Source: an uncultured Kordiimonas sp. (GTDB lineage: Bacteria > Pseudomonadota > Alphaproteobacteria > Sphingomonadales > Kordiimonadaceae). From it: a stretch of 64,000 nucleotides of DNA. The DNA is taken from NCBI GenBank assembly GCA_947503625.1, contig CANNEK010000002.1:496001-560000 (forward strand). The letters run 5' to 3'. Positions 42,349-51,324 of the stretch are shown piece by piece (the first letter of the stretch is position 1; the number at the start of each line of letters is the position of its first letter). Below the pieces are notes generated by a model. The model was given only the letters and a program-made list of their open reading frames with translations, made no database searches and was not told the origin of the DNA. The translations under genes were made by a program, and so were the position numbers.

Positions 42349-43170
42349 ATGAAATACCTGAGTTTTCTTCTTTTACTGGTTTTACCCGCGCCCGTGTTTG
42401 CGCAGGAAAGTGCCGTCGGGTGGCAGTATTATCTGGCAGGTGAGTTTGATACGGCAAGGTCCATGGCACGCACAAGCGGTACGCCGGAAGGCTATGCACT
42501 TGCGTGCCGCGCCGGGATGGTTGCAGGTGGTTTTCTTGAAACCGGCAGGGCGGCGGCTGTGCGTTCGCTGCATCAGGCGCTCAAGGATTGCGAGCAGGCC
42601 CTGATAGCAGACCCGAACAGTTATGTCGCAGGCCTCAGCCACGCCATTGCCATCGGTTTCGAAGGGTTGCGGCTTCGCAAAGCATCCTATGCCCGGGCGT
42701 CCCGGCGCGAGATAGAAGCCCTGATTGACAAATACCCCGACAATGCTCTGGCCACCGGCGCACTGGCGGGATGGCACGCTGCGGTTGCCCGTGAAGGTTG
42801 GCTTGCCAGGTTGTTTCTCCGGGCCAGTCGCTCTGACGCTAAAACACTATACAGGCAAGCGATGGATATGCCTGATGCAGAACTACCGCTTTACTACGAA
42901 TACATCCGGTTTCTGGCGGAAGGGGATAAGGCGGAAAGGCTTGAGGCTATTGGCCTGATCCAGAGCGCCATTAACAAAGGCGCAAACGACGGGCTTGGCC
43001 GGTTGCTTTTGACCCGATGTCAGAACCTGCTGAAAGCACTGGAAAGCGGCAAAAACAGACAGATACAGGAAGCGATAGACAAGGCAACACCCTTCATCGA
43101 AATCGATGAATGGGGCACCAGAGAAAAAACCGATGTTAGTGCTTACCCGCTAAGAGAGGCTTTGCGTTGA
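42349..43170 (+). CDS. Exported helical-repeat (TPR-like) protein
   Basis: A 273-aa protein with a signal peptide (YLSFLLLLVLPAPVFAQ) followed by alpha-helical repeat sequence resembling TPRs (FDTARSMARTSGTPEGYALACRAGM, LHQALKDCEQALIADPNSYVAGLSHAIAIG, AINKGANDGLGRLLLTRCQNLLKALESG). It is a periplasmic protein of unknown partner. A perfect TATAAT at 42277-42282 could be its -10 box, though no good -35 is at the right distance. Its stop overlaps the TTG start of the cytochrome gene. Confidence 0.7.
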   Translation: MKYLSFLLLLVLPAPVFAQESAVGWQYYLAGEFDTARSMARTSGTPEGYALACRAGMVAGGFLETGRAAAVRSLHQALKDCEQALIADPNSYVAGLSHAIAIGFEGLRLRKASYARASRREIEALIDKYPDNALATGALAGWHAAVAREGWLARLFLRASRSDAKTLYRQAMDMPDAELPLYYEYIRFLAEGDKAERLEAIGLIQSAINKGANDGLGRLLLTRCQNLLKALESGKNRQIQEAIDKATPFIEIDEWGTREKTDVSAYPLREALR

Positions 43171-43763
43171 ACGAGAGTGGGGACCAGAACTACTCCAAGG
43201 TTGCCATTGTTCTGCACTGGCTGATAGCCCTTTGTTTTTTTGGCATGGTGGTTATCGGCTTTACGATGACCCGCATGGGAGAGGGCGCGCTGTCCCTCAA
43301 ATTCAACATGTATCAATGGCACAAGTCTTTCGGCATTCTGATTTTGCTTCTGACACTTGTTCGCCTGGCGTGGCGCAGCCGGGTCAGGCCGCCAAAAACA
43401 ACGCCCGGAAAGCTTTGGGAAGCCCGTGCTGCAACCACAAGCCATATCCTGCTATACGGCTTTACAATTCTGGTACCCTTGGCCGGATGGGCAATGGTTT
43501 CAGCGTCACCCTGGAACATCCCGACGGTTCTTTTTGAAACCGTGCCCTGGCCGCACCTGCCAGGCTTTGAAAGCCTCTCTGACAAGCAAAGCGCTGAAGC
43601 CAAATTGAAACTGATCCATAAGGCACTGGCATACGGAACGGTAGCTTTGGTTCTCCTTCACGCCTTGGCCGCCTTGCGGCACCATCTGATCCTGAAAGAC
43701 ACCACGCTCGTAAAAATGCTGCCCATACTGAAAAACCTTCGAAAGAAAACAGATGATGCGTAA
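43167..43763 (+). CDS. Cytochrome b561
   Basis: A 198-aa four-helix di-haem membrane cytochrome. Conserved histidines occur in IVLHWLIALCFFGMVVIGF (helix 1), YQWHKSFGILILLL (helix 2), IHKALAYGTVALVLLHALAALRHH (helix 4). Members pass electrons between quinol and periplasmic partners. Start TTG 43167 overlaps the previous stop (TTGA) and has GAGAGG at 7-nt spacing. It is followed by two yceI genes, a frequent trio in proteobacteria in which YceI lipocalin-like proteins may bind an isoprenoid or quinone. Confidence 0.92.
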   Translation: MNESGDQNYSKVAIVLHWLIALCFFGMVVIGFTMTRMGEGALSLKFNMYQWHKSFGILILLLTLVRLAWRSRVRPPKTTPGKLWEARAATTSHILLYGFTILVPLAGWAMVSASPWNIPTVLFETVPWPHLPGFESLSDKQSAEAKLKLIHKALAYGTVALVLLHALAALRHHLILKDTTLVKMLPILKNLRKKTDDA

Positions 43764-44325
43764 ACCCGCTCTTGCCTTTCTATGCGCCTTGCAACTGCTT
43801 GCCGCAAGCGGCAATGCACTGGCAGACAGCTGGATCGTTGATATGGGAAAAAGCCGGTTGTCTTTTTCCGGCACCCAAACCGGCGAACCCTTTGAAGGGC
43901 AATTTGAACGGTTTGAGACAAACATTCGGTTCGACCCGGCAACACCGGCACAAGCCTCGGTTCGTGCTGTCATCGATATGACCTCTGCTTCAACGGGCGA
44001 TAACCAGCGGGATCAGGCATTGCCCCAGAAAGACTGGTTTTTTGTGTCCATGTTCCCGTCAACGGTGTTTGAGGCAAACGGTTTTACACCCGTTGCAGGA
44101 GAACAGTATAAAACAAATGGCACCCTTACACTGCGCGGTATCGAGAAACCCCTGACGCTTTATTTTGACCTGAAGATCGACGGGGACGAGGCCCGGATGA
44201 CTGCAAGCCACACACTTGTCCGCAGTGACTACAGCGTTGGTACGGGGCCGTGGGCGGAAGGAAAATGGGTGGGCCTGGAGGTTTCTCTGTCAATCCAGCT
44301 TATCGCGAGGAGAAACAGCGAATGA
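43753..44325 (+). CDS. YceI-family periplasmic protein
   Basis: A 190-aa YceI protein with a signal peptide (FLCALQLLAASGNALA, cleavage near residue 25) and one lipocalin-like beta-barrel: WIVDMGKSRLSFSGTQTGEPFEGQFERFETNIRFDP, DWFFVSMFPSTVFEANGF, TLTLRGIEKPLTLYFDLKI, HTLVRSDYSVGTGPWAEGKWVGLEV. YceI barrels bind long polyisoprenoid chains. Start ATG 43753 or 43756 overlaps the cytochrome stop; the end overlaps the second yceI gene (ATGA). Confidence 0.9.
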   Translation: MMRKPALAFLCALQLLAASGNALADSWIVDMGKSRLSFSGTQTGEPFEGQFERFETNIRFDPATPAQASVRAVIDMTSASTGDNQRDQALPQKDWFFVSMFPSTVFEANGFTPVAGEQYKTNGTLTLRGIEKPLTLYFDLKIDGDEARMTASHTLVRSDYSVGTGPWAEGKWVGLEVSLSIQLIARRNSE

Positions 44326-44960
44326 CCCCTACTGTAACCAGGTCCGTTCGCAAGATACTGGTGCTGGCAGCATGTTCGCTGATCGCAGGCTGCGCAACTG
44401 TAGCTTCTATTGTTTATCCCCTGAACGAAAACGCCGACAAGGCGCGTGCCGGAAACTACAGTCTGGACGATGACCATGCATCGGTTGTCTTTAGCATCAA
44501 TCACTTTGGTTTTTCGGAATTTCGCGGTCGCTTTGACACCCTTACGGGTTCATTGGATCTGGATAGTGAAAACCCGCAAAACAGCTATGTAACGGTGGAT
44601 GTCGCGATCAACAGCCTTCATACCGGGGTTGAAGCACTTGATCAGCAGCTGCTGGCCAAAGATATGTTTGATGCTGGTACATACTCAAACGCAACCTTCA
44701 CATCTGATACAGTGACCAGGGTTTCCGATGACAGCGCACGCATTGATGGTGTGCTGACCATCAAAGGCATATCCAGACCAATTTCACTTGAAGCACGTTT
44801 TATTGGCAGCGGCACCAACCCCCTATCCGGCAGACAAACCACGGGCTTTACCGCCACAACAATTCTGAAACGGTCCGATTTTGGCTTGAAAAACTGGTTG
44901 CCTTTTGTCGAAGACGAGGTCGAAGTTGTGTTGGATGTAGAGTTCGCGGAAAACCGCTAG
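44322..44960 (+). CDS. YceI-family lipoprotein
   Basis: A 212-aa second YceI protein, this one a lipoprotein (lipobox LIAGC). The barrel opens YSLDDDHASVVFSINHFGFSEFRGRFDTLTGSLDLD and carries INSLHTGVEALDQQLLAKDMFDAGTYSNATFTSD and TTGFTATTILKRSDFGLKNWLPF. ATG 44322 overlaps the first yceI stop and is preceded by GCGAGGAG; the frame is open upstream to 44250 without meaning. Its stop shares CTAG with the facing terB stop. Confidence 0.92.
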   Translation: MTPTVTRSVRKILVLAACSLIAGCATVASIVYPLNENADKARAGNYSLDDDHASVVFSINHFGFSEFRGRFDTLTGSLDLDSENPQNSYVTVDVAINSLHTGVEALDQQLLAKDMFDAGTYSNATFTSDTVTRVSDDSARIDGVLTIKGISRPISLEARFIGSGTNPLSGRQTTGFTATTILKRSDFGLKNWLPFVEDEVEVVLDVEFAENR

Positions 44961-45370
44961 GTAACGGTTTTCTGGCGGGCAGCAATACCCCGTTCAATAG
45001 CGGCTGCAGTCAAGCGGTCCACATTCAAATAGTGGCGGAACATTTCCAGAAGACGTAATTCTTCCTGGGTTAGCGTGCTGTCGGAAGCCGCTACTTCACA
45101 CGCCAATGCATACACGAGGTCGAAATGCGTTTCCGGCACGGCTTCCTCGATCAGCCCAAGAACGGCATCCAGGCCCTCTTCGCTTTGTAGAAGCTGAATG
45201 CAGGTTTGCGTATCCGTGCGCAAACGCTCGATATTATAACCCCTGAATGCAGGCAAATAGCCAACAAGGCCCGTCATCCGGGTAAGCTCGCTGTCCGTCA
45301 TATGATCATCAGACGCCGAAACGGTGACCATGGTGTAAACAAGTGCGGTTTCTGGACTGATCGTGGACAT
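44957..45370 (-). CDS. TerB-family (tellurite resistance) protein
   Basis: A 137-aa all-helical TerB-like protein: TALVYTMVTVSASDDHMTDSELTRMTGLV (with the acidic DxxxTDSE signature), then ETHFDLVYALACEVAASDSTLTQEELRLLEMFRHYLNVD, the second half of the TerB repeat. Isolated TerB proteins are common and need not relate to tellurite; no other ter genes are near. An AAGGAGAAG ribosome site precedes ATG 45370. A long dyad lies 40 nt upstream. Confidence 0.85.
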   Translation of the reverse strand: MSTISPETALVYTMVTVSASDDHMTDSELTRMTGLVGYLPAFRGYNIERLRTDTQTCIQLLQSEEGLDAVLGLIEEAVPETHFDLVYALACEVAASDSTLTQEELRLLEMFRHYLNVDRLTAAAIERGIAARQKTVT

Positions 45371-45409
45371 GAACTTCTCCTTTTGTCGCGACCCTAGTTT
45401 GACTGGGTT

Positions 45410-45435
45410 TGTGACACAAGGGAAATACTGTCACA
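45410..45435. promoter_or_regulatory. Dyad upstream of terB
   Basis: TGTGACA (45410-45416), N12, TGTCACA (45429-45435), a perfect 7-bp inverted repeat flanked by further imperfect symmetry (GGGT/ACCC). Arm spacing suits a dimeric regulator such as a CRP/FNR-like or GntR protein; which one is unknown. Confidence 0.4.
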
Positions 45436-45579
45436 CCCTGTAAAAAGAGGCTGGGCGCACCCTAACCATACAAATAGTCCTTTTAGTCATCGGATGACGC
45501 AAGACCCGGACAGCACCAAAACACAGTCAAGCAGGTCACATTCGCCGAGGCGGCACGGGAAGAGTTTGGTGTTCCGGTT

Positions 45580-48402
45580 TCACGGTTCTTTTTGCTCCTG
45601 CCGTGAATAGAATGAGCGTGCGATGCTAATCGCATCTTTCAAACCAACACGGGAAACTTCAACCCCTTCCGGGAAAGCATCCAGAAGCCGGGTGGGTGTC
45701 TGGCCATCGAGCATGATGAACAATCCTCGGTCACTGGCGCGGCGGACAAGTCGGCCATAGGCTTGTGCGAGTTTGAGCCGGGTCAGCATTTCGTCATACA
45801 CCCGGCCACCAAAAGCGGCACGGCGCGCGCGGTGCAGAAGCGTTGGCCGGGGCCACGGCACCCTGTCAAAAACGATCATACGCAAACTGTCACCGGGAAC
45901 GTCAACACCGTCACGGACAGCATCCGTGCCAAGCAGGCAGCTGCGTGCTTCGTCCCGAAAGATATCAACCAGCGTTGCGGTGTCGACGGGATCTACATGC
46001 TGCGCATACAGCGGAATGTTCAGACTTTCCAGATCAGGAGCGATATGATGATAAGCGGCGCGCAAACGGCTGATCGCCGTGAACAACCCCAAACCACCGC
46101 CGTCAGACGCCCGAAATAACTCCCGATAAGCCGCCGCCACCTGCAGCGGGTCCGCCTTGTTTACGTCACCAACAATCAGAACCTGCGTTTGCGCGGCATA
46201 GTCGAAGGGCGACGCCACGTTTAACCGCCGTGGCGGCATGGCAAGATGCTGTGCACCGGTTCGCATATCTGCTGACGACCAATCATCGGCATGACCAGCC
46301 TTGTCCCTTAGTGTTGCTGACGTGATCAGGGCACCGTGGGTATTGGCAAGCACAACATCTGCAAACGGCTTGGTTGGATCAACAAAGTGCCGGCAATAGG
46401 CAACATCCCGCTCGCGCCCGTCAAAACGGTCCACCTCCAGCCAATCCACAAACTCGTCTGGCGGTGGGCTGCCAAAGCTTTCCGCCATGCTCGCCCACAG
46501 GCCTACTGTATCTGCACGTAGTTTCAGGGACCGGGCAGAGGCTTCCAGCCGCCCGCGAGAGGTACTGTCAAGCGTTTCACTTTCCTCGTCCAGTTTTACC
46601 GCCAGCGCCGTGGCAAGCGCGCTCATTGGTTTCGATAGCGTAACAAACGCCTCCGCCAGACTGTGGGCTGCCGGCGCCAAACCTTCGATAGGGTCAGTGA
46701 TCGGGGCTTCAAGGCCATGCGGCCCCGAGGCATTGGTGCGGGCCATCACCTGTGCACGCCCCAGCATCAGGAAACTTTCAAAACGGGATAGTGCCGCCGC
46801 GCCGGTAACGCGGCCCAGCCAGTTGTCACTTGGCAAAACCCGGGCGGCTTCCAGTACCTCATCCAGAAGCGCACGGCAGCTGTTATCATCTGCGACCAGT
46901 TCTTCCAGCCTGGATTTGAGCCCGCGCGCCCGGGTGCTGCCACCCGATTCCTTACCGCGTATCCAACGCCTCAGTTCTGCGCCTTCAAGGCCGGACAGAC
47001 GCACAGAAAAGGCGCTGTCAGCTGCTTCGAACACATGGTGACCTTCGTCAAAAACCAGCCGGCGCGGCAAATCAGGATCATCGCCGCGGGTTGCAGCCTG
47101 AGTAACCACAAGTGCATGGTTGGCAACAACAAGGTCTGCGTGCTTGGCCTTGCGAGCGGTTTTTTCGACAAAACACTTTCGGAAATGCGCGCACGCGGAA
47201 TACAGGCATTCGCCGCGGCGATCTGTCAGCCCGGCGATACGCCCGGCACCAAAGTGCGCACCAAGCCAACTGGGAAAGTCGCCGCCGATCATATCGCCGT
47301 CCCGGGTGAAGCGCGCCCAGCGTACAACAAGGCCAATCAGGATTCTGTCCCGGTCAACCAAAGGCCCGCCACCACCAGAGGCAGAGTTCATATTGGCGCG
47401 CATCATGACTGCACGAAGGGTTTCTTCGACATTCAGCAGGCAGGCATAGTTTTCACGGCCCTTGCGGATAACCGCCCGTTTGGCCTTGATCTTCGGGTCC
47501 GGGTATAGCTTGGTCAGTTCCTGATCGAGCTGGCGTTGCAGGTTCTTGGTAAATGTGGACAGCCAGACCGGGCCGTCATTTTTTTCAGCCCACAGGCTGG
47601 CAGGCGCGATGTATCCAAGCGTTTTACCGGTGCCGGTTCCCCCTTCAAGCAACTGAAGGTTCGGGCTTTCAGATACTTCCCGGGGCCGAAAGGCGTGGGT
47701 GGCGGCGGCAGCAAACCGCTGTTGGCCGGGCCGGGTTTCAGCGCCCTCACCCAACAGTTGTGCCAAACGACTTTGACTGTCTTCCGGGTCTACCGGCTCG
47801 TCACCCGGCGGCGGCGGCGGCGCGCCGTCCTCCCATTCCGGAAGCGCTGACCAGACTGAAAGGCCGTCTTCCCGGCTATTGTCTGCATAGGTTTCAGCAG
47901 CCTTCAACACAAGCGGGCCCCACGGCCAGCCGGCCCGCGCCATCATCATGGCAACCCGGGCCGAACCCGCGCGGTAGCGGTATGTTTGCGCGGCCGGGTC
48001 TTCCAGAAGGCGGGCGGCAACTGCCTGCACCGCCAAACAGTCGTCTTCAGGGCTTCCCGTGGGCGCCGACAGGTTCAGAACGCCAGTAAGGCCACCGATC
48101 GTTGGCAGGCAATAGCGCGCAGGCCTGATGAAAGCGAACAGTTCAAGTACATCAAATGCCCGAATGACGGGCAGGCCAAGCCGGCGCGCTGCCAAAACCC
48201 GGTTCACCAGCACATGCGGCTCGCCTGAGATCACGTCCGCCGCTTCATCCAGCGAATAGCTTTCGAAAGCGCCGTCTGTTGTCAGCACCACAGCCCCTGT
48301 CACACCCACAACAGCAACAGGCAAAGCATCCAGTCGCGCGGACTGTTTTTCGCTGTCAATAATCAGGTCATGAGGAGCCATATCTTGCATGTCGGCGAGC
48401 AT
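45580..48402 (-). CDS. DinG/XPD-type Fe-S ATP-dependent DNA helicase
   Basis: About 940 aa, superfamily 2 helicase of the DinG/YoaA group. Walker A is GGTGTGKT (~254-261), the DEAH box is DEGH in VFDEGHHVFEAADSAF, and four cysteines between them (CLLNVEETL; CLYSACAHFRKCF) fit the Fe-S cluster of this family. The C-terminal helicase motifs include LLGTDAVRDGVDVPGDSLRMIVFDRVPW and LAQAYGRLVRRASDRGLFIMLD. The N-terminal ~230 residues are an extra domain. ATG 48402 is the likeliest start; TTG 48432, ATG 48390 and ATG 48381 are alternatives. It probably resolves unusual DNA structures during repair. Confidence 0.93.
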   Translation of the reverse strand: MLADMQDMAPHDLIIDSEKQSARLDALPVAVVGVTGAVVLTTDGAFESYSLDEAADVISGEPHVLVNRVLAARRLGLPVIRAFDVLELFAFIRPARYCLPTIGGLTGVLNLSAPTGSPEDDCLAVQAVAARLLEDPAAQTYRYRAGSARVAMMMARAGWPWGPLVLKAAETYADNSREDGLSVWSALPEWEDGAPPPPPGDEPVDPEDSQSRLAQLLGEGAETRPGQQRFAAAATHAFRPREVSESPNLQLLEGGTGTGKTLGYIAPASLWAEKNDGPVWLSTFTKNLQRQLDQELTKLYPDPKIKAKRAVIRKGRENYACLLNVEETLRAVMMRANMNSASGGGGPLVDRDRILIGLVVRWARFTRDGDMIGGDFPSWLGAHFGAGRIAGLTDRRGECLYSACAHFRKCFVEKTARKAKHADLVVANHALVVTQAATRGDDPDLPRRLVFDEGHHVFEAADSAFSVRLSGLEGAELRRWIRGKESGGSTRARGLKSRLEELVADDNSCRALLDEVLEAARVLPSDNWLGRVTGAAALSRFESFLMLGRAQVMARTNASGPHGLEAPITDPIEGLAPAAHSLAEAFVTLSKPMSALATALAVKLDEESETLDSTSRGRLEASARSLKLRADTVGLWASMAESFGSPPPDEFVDWLEVDRFDGRERDVAYCRHFVDPTKPFADVVLANTHGALITSATLRDKAGHADDWSSADMRTGAQHLAMPPRRLNVASPFDYAAQTQVLIVGDVNKADPLQVAAAYRELFRASDGGGLGLFTAISRLRAAYHHIAPDLESLNIPLYAQHVDPVDTATLVDIFRDEARSCLLGTDAVRDGVDVPGDSLRMIVFDRVPWPRPTLLHRARRAAFGGRVYDEMLTRLKLAQAYGRLVRRASDRGLFIMLDGQTPTRLLDAFPEGVEVSRVGLKDAISIARSFYSRQEQKEP

Positions 48403-48547
48403 AGCGGGCGCTCTTGAAAAATACAGGCGCAAAATGGCGACGGGCGCATGAATATTCGTTTCGTCACTTTTTGGTGTTTTTCTTGACGCAAGGCCCCAGA
48501 ATGCATAGGGTCCGCCGCCTCGAACAGTCGCTGAAACCCGTCAGAAA

Positions 48548-50143
48548 ATGGTGATGCCCATGACCGGAAATGTTGATCTTGCCCTTGCGTCCAAAGCCTG
48601 GCCCTTCCAGGAAGCCGAGAAGCTTGTCAAACGGTTTAAAAACGGCGCACCTGAAAAAGGGTACATTCTGTTTGAAACCGGCTACGGGCCTTCCGGGCTG
48701 CCGCATCTGGGCACTTTCGGCGAGGTAGCGCGCACCACCATGGTTATGCGCGCCTTTCAGGAAATTTCCGACCTGCCGACAAAGCTGATCTGCTTCTCTG
48801 ATGATATGGACGGCCTTCGCAAAGTGCCGACAAACGTGCCAAATCAGGAATTGCTTGCGGAAGCTCTTGGCAAACCGCTGACGGTGGTGCCGGACCCTTT
48901 TGGCACACATGACAGTTTCGGCGCACACAACAATGCGCGCCTGCAGGCGTTTCTGGACCAGTATGGTTTCGAGTATGATTTTTATTCGTCAACCGAATGC
49001 TACCGCGCGGGCCGCTTTGACGCCACGCTGGTAAAAATCTGCCAGCGCTATGAGAAAATCATCAATGTCATCCTGCCAACGCTGGGCGAAGAACGCCGCC
49101 AGACCTACAGCCCGTTCCTGCCATTGTGCCCGGAAACAGGCCATGTACTGCAGGTTCCGGTCGAGATTATTGATGCCGAGGCAGGCATTATTGCCTTCGA
49201 AAGCGAGAGCGGCACCCGGTACGAGCGGCCGGTTACAGGCGGCAATGTAAAATGCCAGTGGAAAGTGGACTGGGCGATGCGCTGGGACGCCCTTGACGTT
49301 GATTATGAAATGGCCGGTAAAGACCTTGATGAAAGCGTAAAGCTTTCCTCGATCATCCGGCGCATTCTGGGCGGCAAGCCACCGGAAGCCCTGAGTTACG
49401 AGATGTTCCTTGACCAGAACGGCCAGAAAATCTCCAAGTCGAAAGGCAATGGCATTTCGATCGAGGAATGGCTTGCGTATGCAAGCCCGGAAAGCCTGTC
49501 TTTGTACATGTTCCAGTCGCCCCGCAAGGCCAAGCGCCTGTATTTCGATGTGATCCCGAAAGCGGTTGACGAATATTATACTTTTGTTTCCAAGTTTCAT
49601 CAGCAGGAACTGGCAGACCAGTACAAGAACCCGGCATGGCACATCCACGGCGGCGATGTGCCAAAAGCAGACCTGCCTGTTTCCTTCGCGTTGCTGCTAA
49701 ACCTCGTGTCTGTTGCGAACGCCGAAGACAAGGATGCGCTGTGGGGCTCTGTGGCCAAATACGCCGAAGGAGCAACAGCGGAAAAATATCCGGATCTGGA
49801 CCGGCTGATGGGCTATGCGATCCGCTACTATCATGATTTCATCAAGCCAAACAAAACCTTCCGCATGCCAAACGAGCAGGAGCTGACGGCGTTTGAAAGC
49901 CTGAAAACACGCCTGAAGGCACTGGACCCCGCTGAGCATGACGCAGAACTGATCATGACCGAGGTCTATTCTGCCGGCAAGGACGCAGAGTTTGAAAACC
50001 TGCGCGACTGGTTCAAGGCCTGCTACGAGGTTCTTCTGGGGCAGGAACAGGGCCCGCGCATGGGCGGTTTCATCGCGCTCTATGGCATCAAGGAAACACT
50101 GGCGCTGATTGATGACGCACTTGCTGGCAAACTGGCGGGCTAG
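48548..50143 (+). CDS. lysS: Lysyl-tRNA synthetase, class I
   Basis: A 531-aa class I LysRS, the archaeal-type enzyme used by many alphaproteobacteria in place of class II. HIGH-type motif PHLGT near residues 52-56, KMSKS-type KISKSKG near 296, and family blocks FETGYGPSGLPHLGTFGEVARTTMV, CFSDDMDGLRKVP, KCQWKVDWAMRWDALDVDYEMAGKDL. The first in-frame ATG, 48548, is used; ATGs at 48554 and 48560 are alternatives. It stands alone between convergent and divergent neighbours. No class II lysS is in the window. Confidence 0.96.
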   Translation: MVMPMTGNVDLALASKAWPFQEAEKLVKRFKNGAPEKGYILFETGYGPSGLPHLGTFGEVARTTMVMRAFQEISDLPTKLICFSDDMDGLRKVPTNVPNQELLAEALGKPLTVVPDPFGTHDSFGAHNNARLQAFLDQYGFEYDFYSSTECYRAGRFDATLVKICQRYEKIINVILPTLGEERRQTYSPFLPLCPETGHVLQVPVEIIDAEAGIIAFESESGTRYERPVTGGNVKCQWKVDWAMRWDALDVDYEMAGKDLDESVKLSSIIRRILGGKPPEALSYEMFLDQNGQKISKSKGNGISIEEWLAYASPESLSLYMFQSPRKAKRLYFDVIPKAVDEYYTFVSKFHQQELADQYKNPAWHIHGGDVPKADLPVSFALLLNLVSVANAEDKDALWGSVAKYAEGATAEKYPDLDRLMGYAIRYYHDFIKPNKTFRMPNEQELTAFESLKTRLKALDPAEHDAELIMTEVYSAGKDAEFENLRDWFKACYEVLLGQEQGPRMGGFIALYGIKETLALIDDALAGKLAG

Positions 50144-50168
50144 TTTAGGATTCCATGGTCACCGGGCG

Positions 50169-50858
50169 CTACGCCGTGCGGTGCGACAGCTCGGCAAACA
50201 GGGCGCCGTCCTCGGAAATACCATCCCGGTCAATGATGCCTGCAAGATGGTCAAAAGCCGCCAAGGCGTCCAGGTTGCCGCCGCTTTTGGCTATGCTTTC
50301 CCTGCGCAGGCGATCAAACTTGGCCAGGTCCATGGGCACAAGCGCAAGCCAGTTTTCATACGTAAAGTCCACATCGGCCCCGGCAAGCGACACCGCCTCC
50401 GCGATATGCCCGGCGTTCAGAACATCATTGTGGATTTCGCCCGCTGACCGGTCGATTGATTTCATCCAGCGGTCAAAAGCATGCGCCGCCTGCTGGGACG
50501 CAACCGTGGGATCATACCAGCAGTCAAGAAACAGCACATGGGTTCTGGCGACCCGCAGGCATTCGCTGACAGCAGCGCTGAAATCCTCAAAATGATGCAG
50601 GGAAAATTCGGATACCACCATGTCCACCGACCCGTCATCAAGCGGCAGGCTCTCCGCGCGACCGCGGACAATTTCGGCATTCACGCCGGGCTCAAGGAGG
50701 GTTGGATCACTTTCCACCCCGCTTGCCGCAATGCCCTTATCCTGCAGGAACCGGATCAGCGCACCGTCGCCGCAGCCGACATCCAGCACGGTCCCGGGCT
50801 TCAGGGCCATGATCCTGTCCCGGAACTGCTGCCGATAATAAGCATGCGGGCTTGTCAT
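50169..50858 (-). CDS. SAM-dependent methyltransferase (Methyltransf_11)
   Basis: A 229-aa class I methyltransferase: motif I VLDVGCGDGALIRFL, acidic SGVESDP, VRGRAESLPLDDGSVDMVVSEFSLHHF for motifs II-III. The C-terminal part is helical with no further signature. The substrate is unknown. It converges with lysS (25-nt gap). It is upstream-adjacent to a 466-nt stretch that holds no convincing gene. Confidence 0.83.
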   Translation of the reverse strand: MTSPHAYYRQQFRDRIMALKPGTVLDVGCGDGALIRFLQDKGIAASGVESDPTLLEPGVNAEIVRGRAESLPLDDGSVDMVVSEFSLHHFEDFSAAVSECLRVARTHVLFLDCWYDPTVASQQAAHAFDRWMKSIDRSAGEIHNDVLNAGHIAEAVSLAGADVDFTYENWLALVPMDLAKFDRLRRESIAKSGGNLDALAAFDHLAGIIDRDGISEDGALFAELSHRTA

Positions 50859-51324
50859 CTAACAAGAATACGCGACAGCTTTGTTGCCAACAAGGCAAAA
50901 CCAGCGCTGCGCTTGGGCGGTTCCACCGCGCTTTACAGCATCTGTTAAGGACTGGTGTCGACCACGCGTGTGGTTTTTGTTCTCGTTACTCTTTTCAACT
51001 GATATCGGAAGCCGAACGATTGAAGCCAGAGTTTCACGCGAATCGAACGCTTTACCTTACGCGGGCGCAACTGATCATTGCATGGTCTCTCGCACTGCTT
51101 CATACTGGTCTGGCCTGCGGCAAATTCCGTGGGTCGGGACCGCAAACCCGAAATTAGCAAAGCACGGGCATTCTGTATGGAATTGTCCGGATGGCAGCGT
51201 GTGGGGAAATCCCATGCGGTAATGGTTATGTACAAGCTCGGGTTTCGGCCCAGCCAAATACCCTGCCCGAGGTTGCTTTGCTCCTCGGCTTTGCGGCGCC
51301 GGTCAATCAGACAGGAGGCCGTTC
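50859..51324. other. 466-nt stretch without a convincing gene
   Basis: Several short open frames overlap on both strands without ribosome sites or recognisable products. Visible structure: GCGGT/ACCGC hairpin near 50919-50931, and ACCAC-GCGT-GTGGT (50961-50974) running into TTTTT, which looks like a weak + strand terminator although no + gene ends just before it. The 3' part must contain the promoter of the gene at 51325. A small RNA is possible but unsupported. Confidence 0.35.

Noticed and set aside
45486-45498. GTCAT-CGG-ATGAC hairpin downstream of the helicase gene
   Set aside because: Five-pair stem without a proper T-tract on the minus strand; not enough for a terminator call.
50961-50978. 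Terminator ACCAC-GCGT-GTGGT-TTTTT
   Set aside because: The stem is only five pairs and no + strand gene ends just before it; kept only as a remark on the gap.
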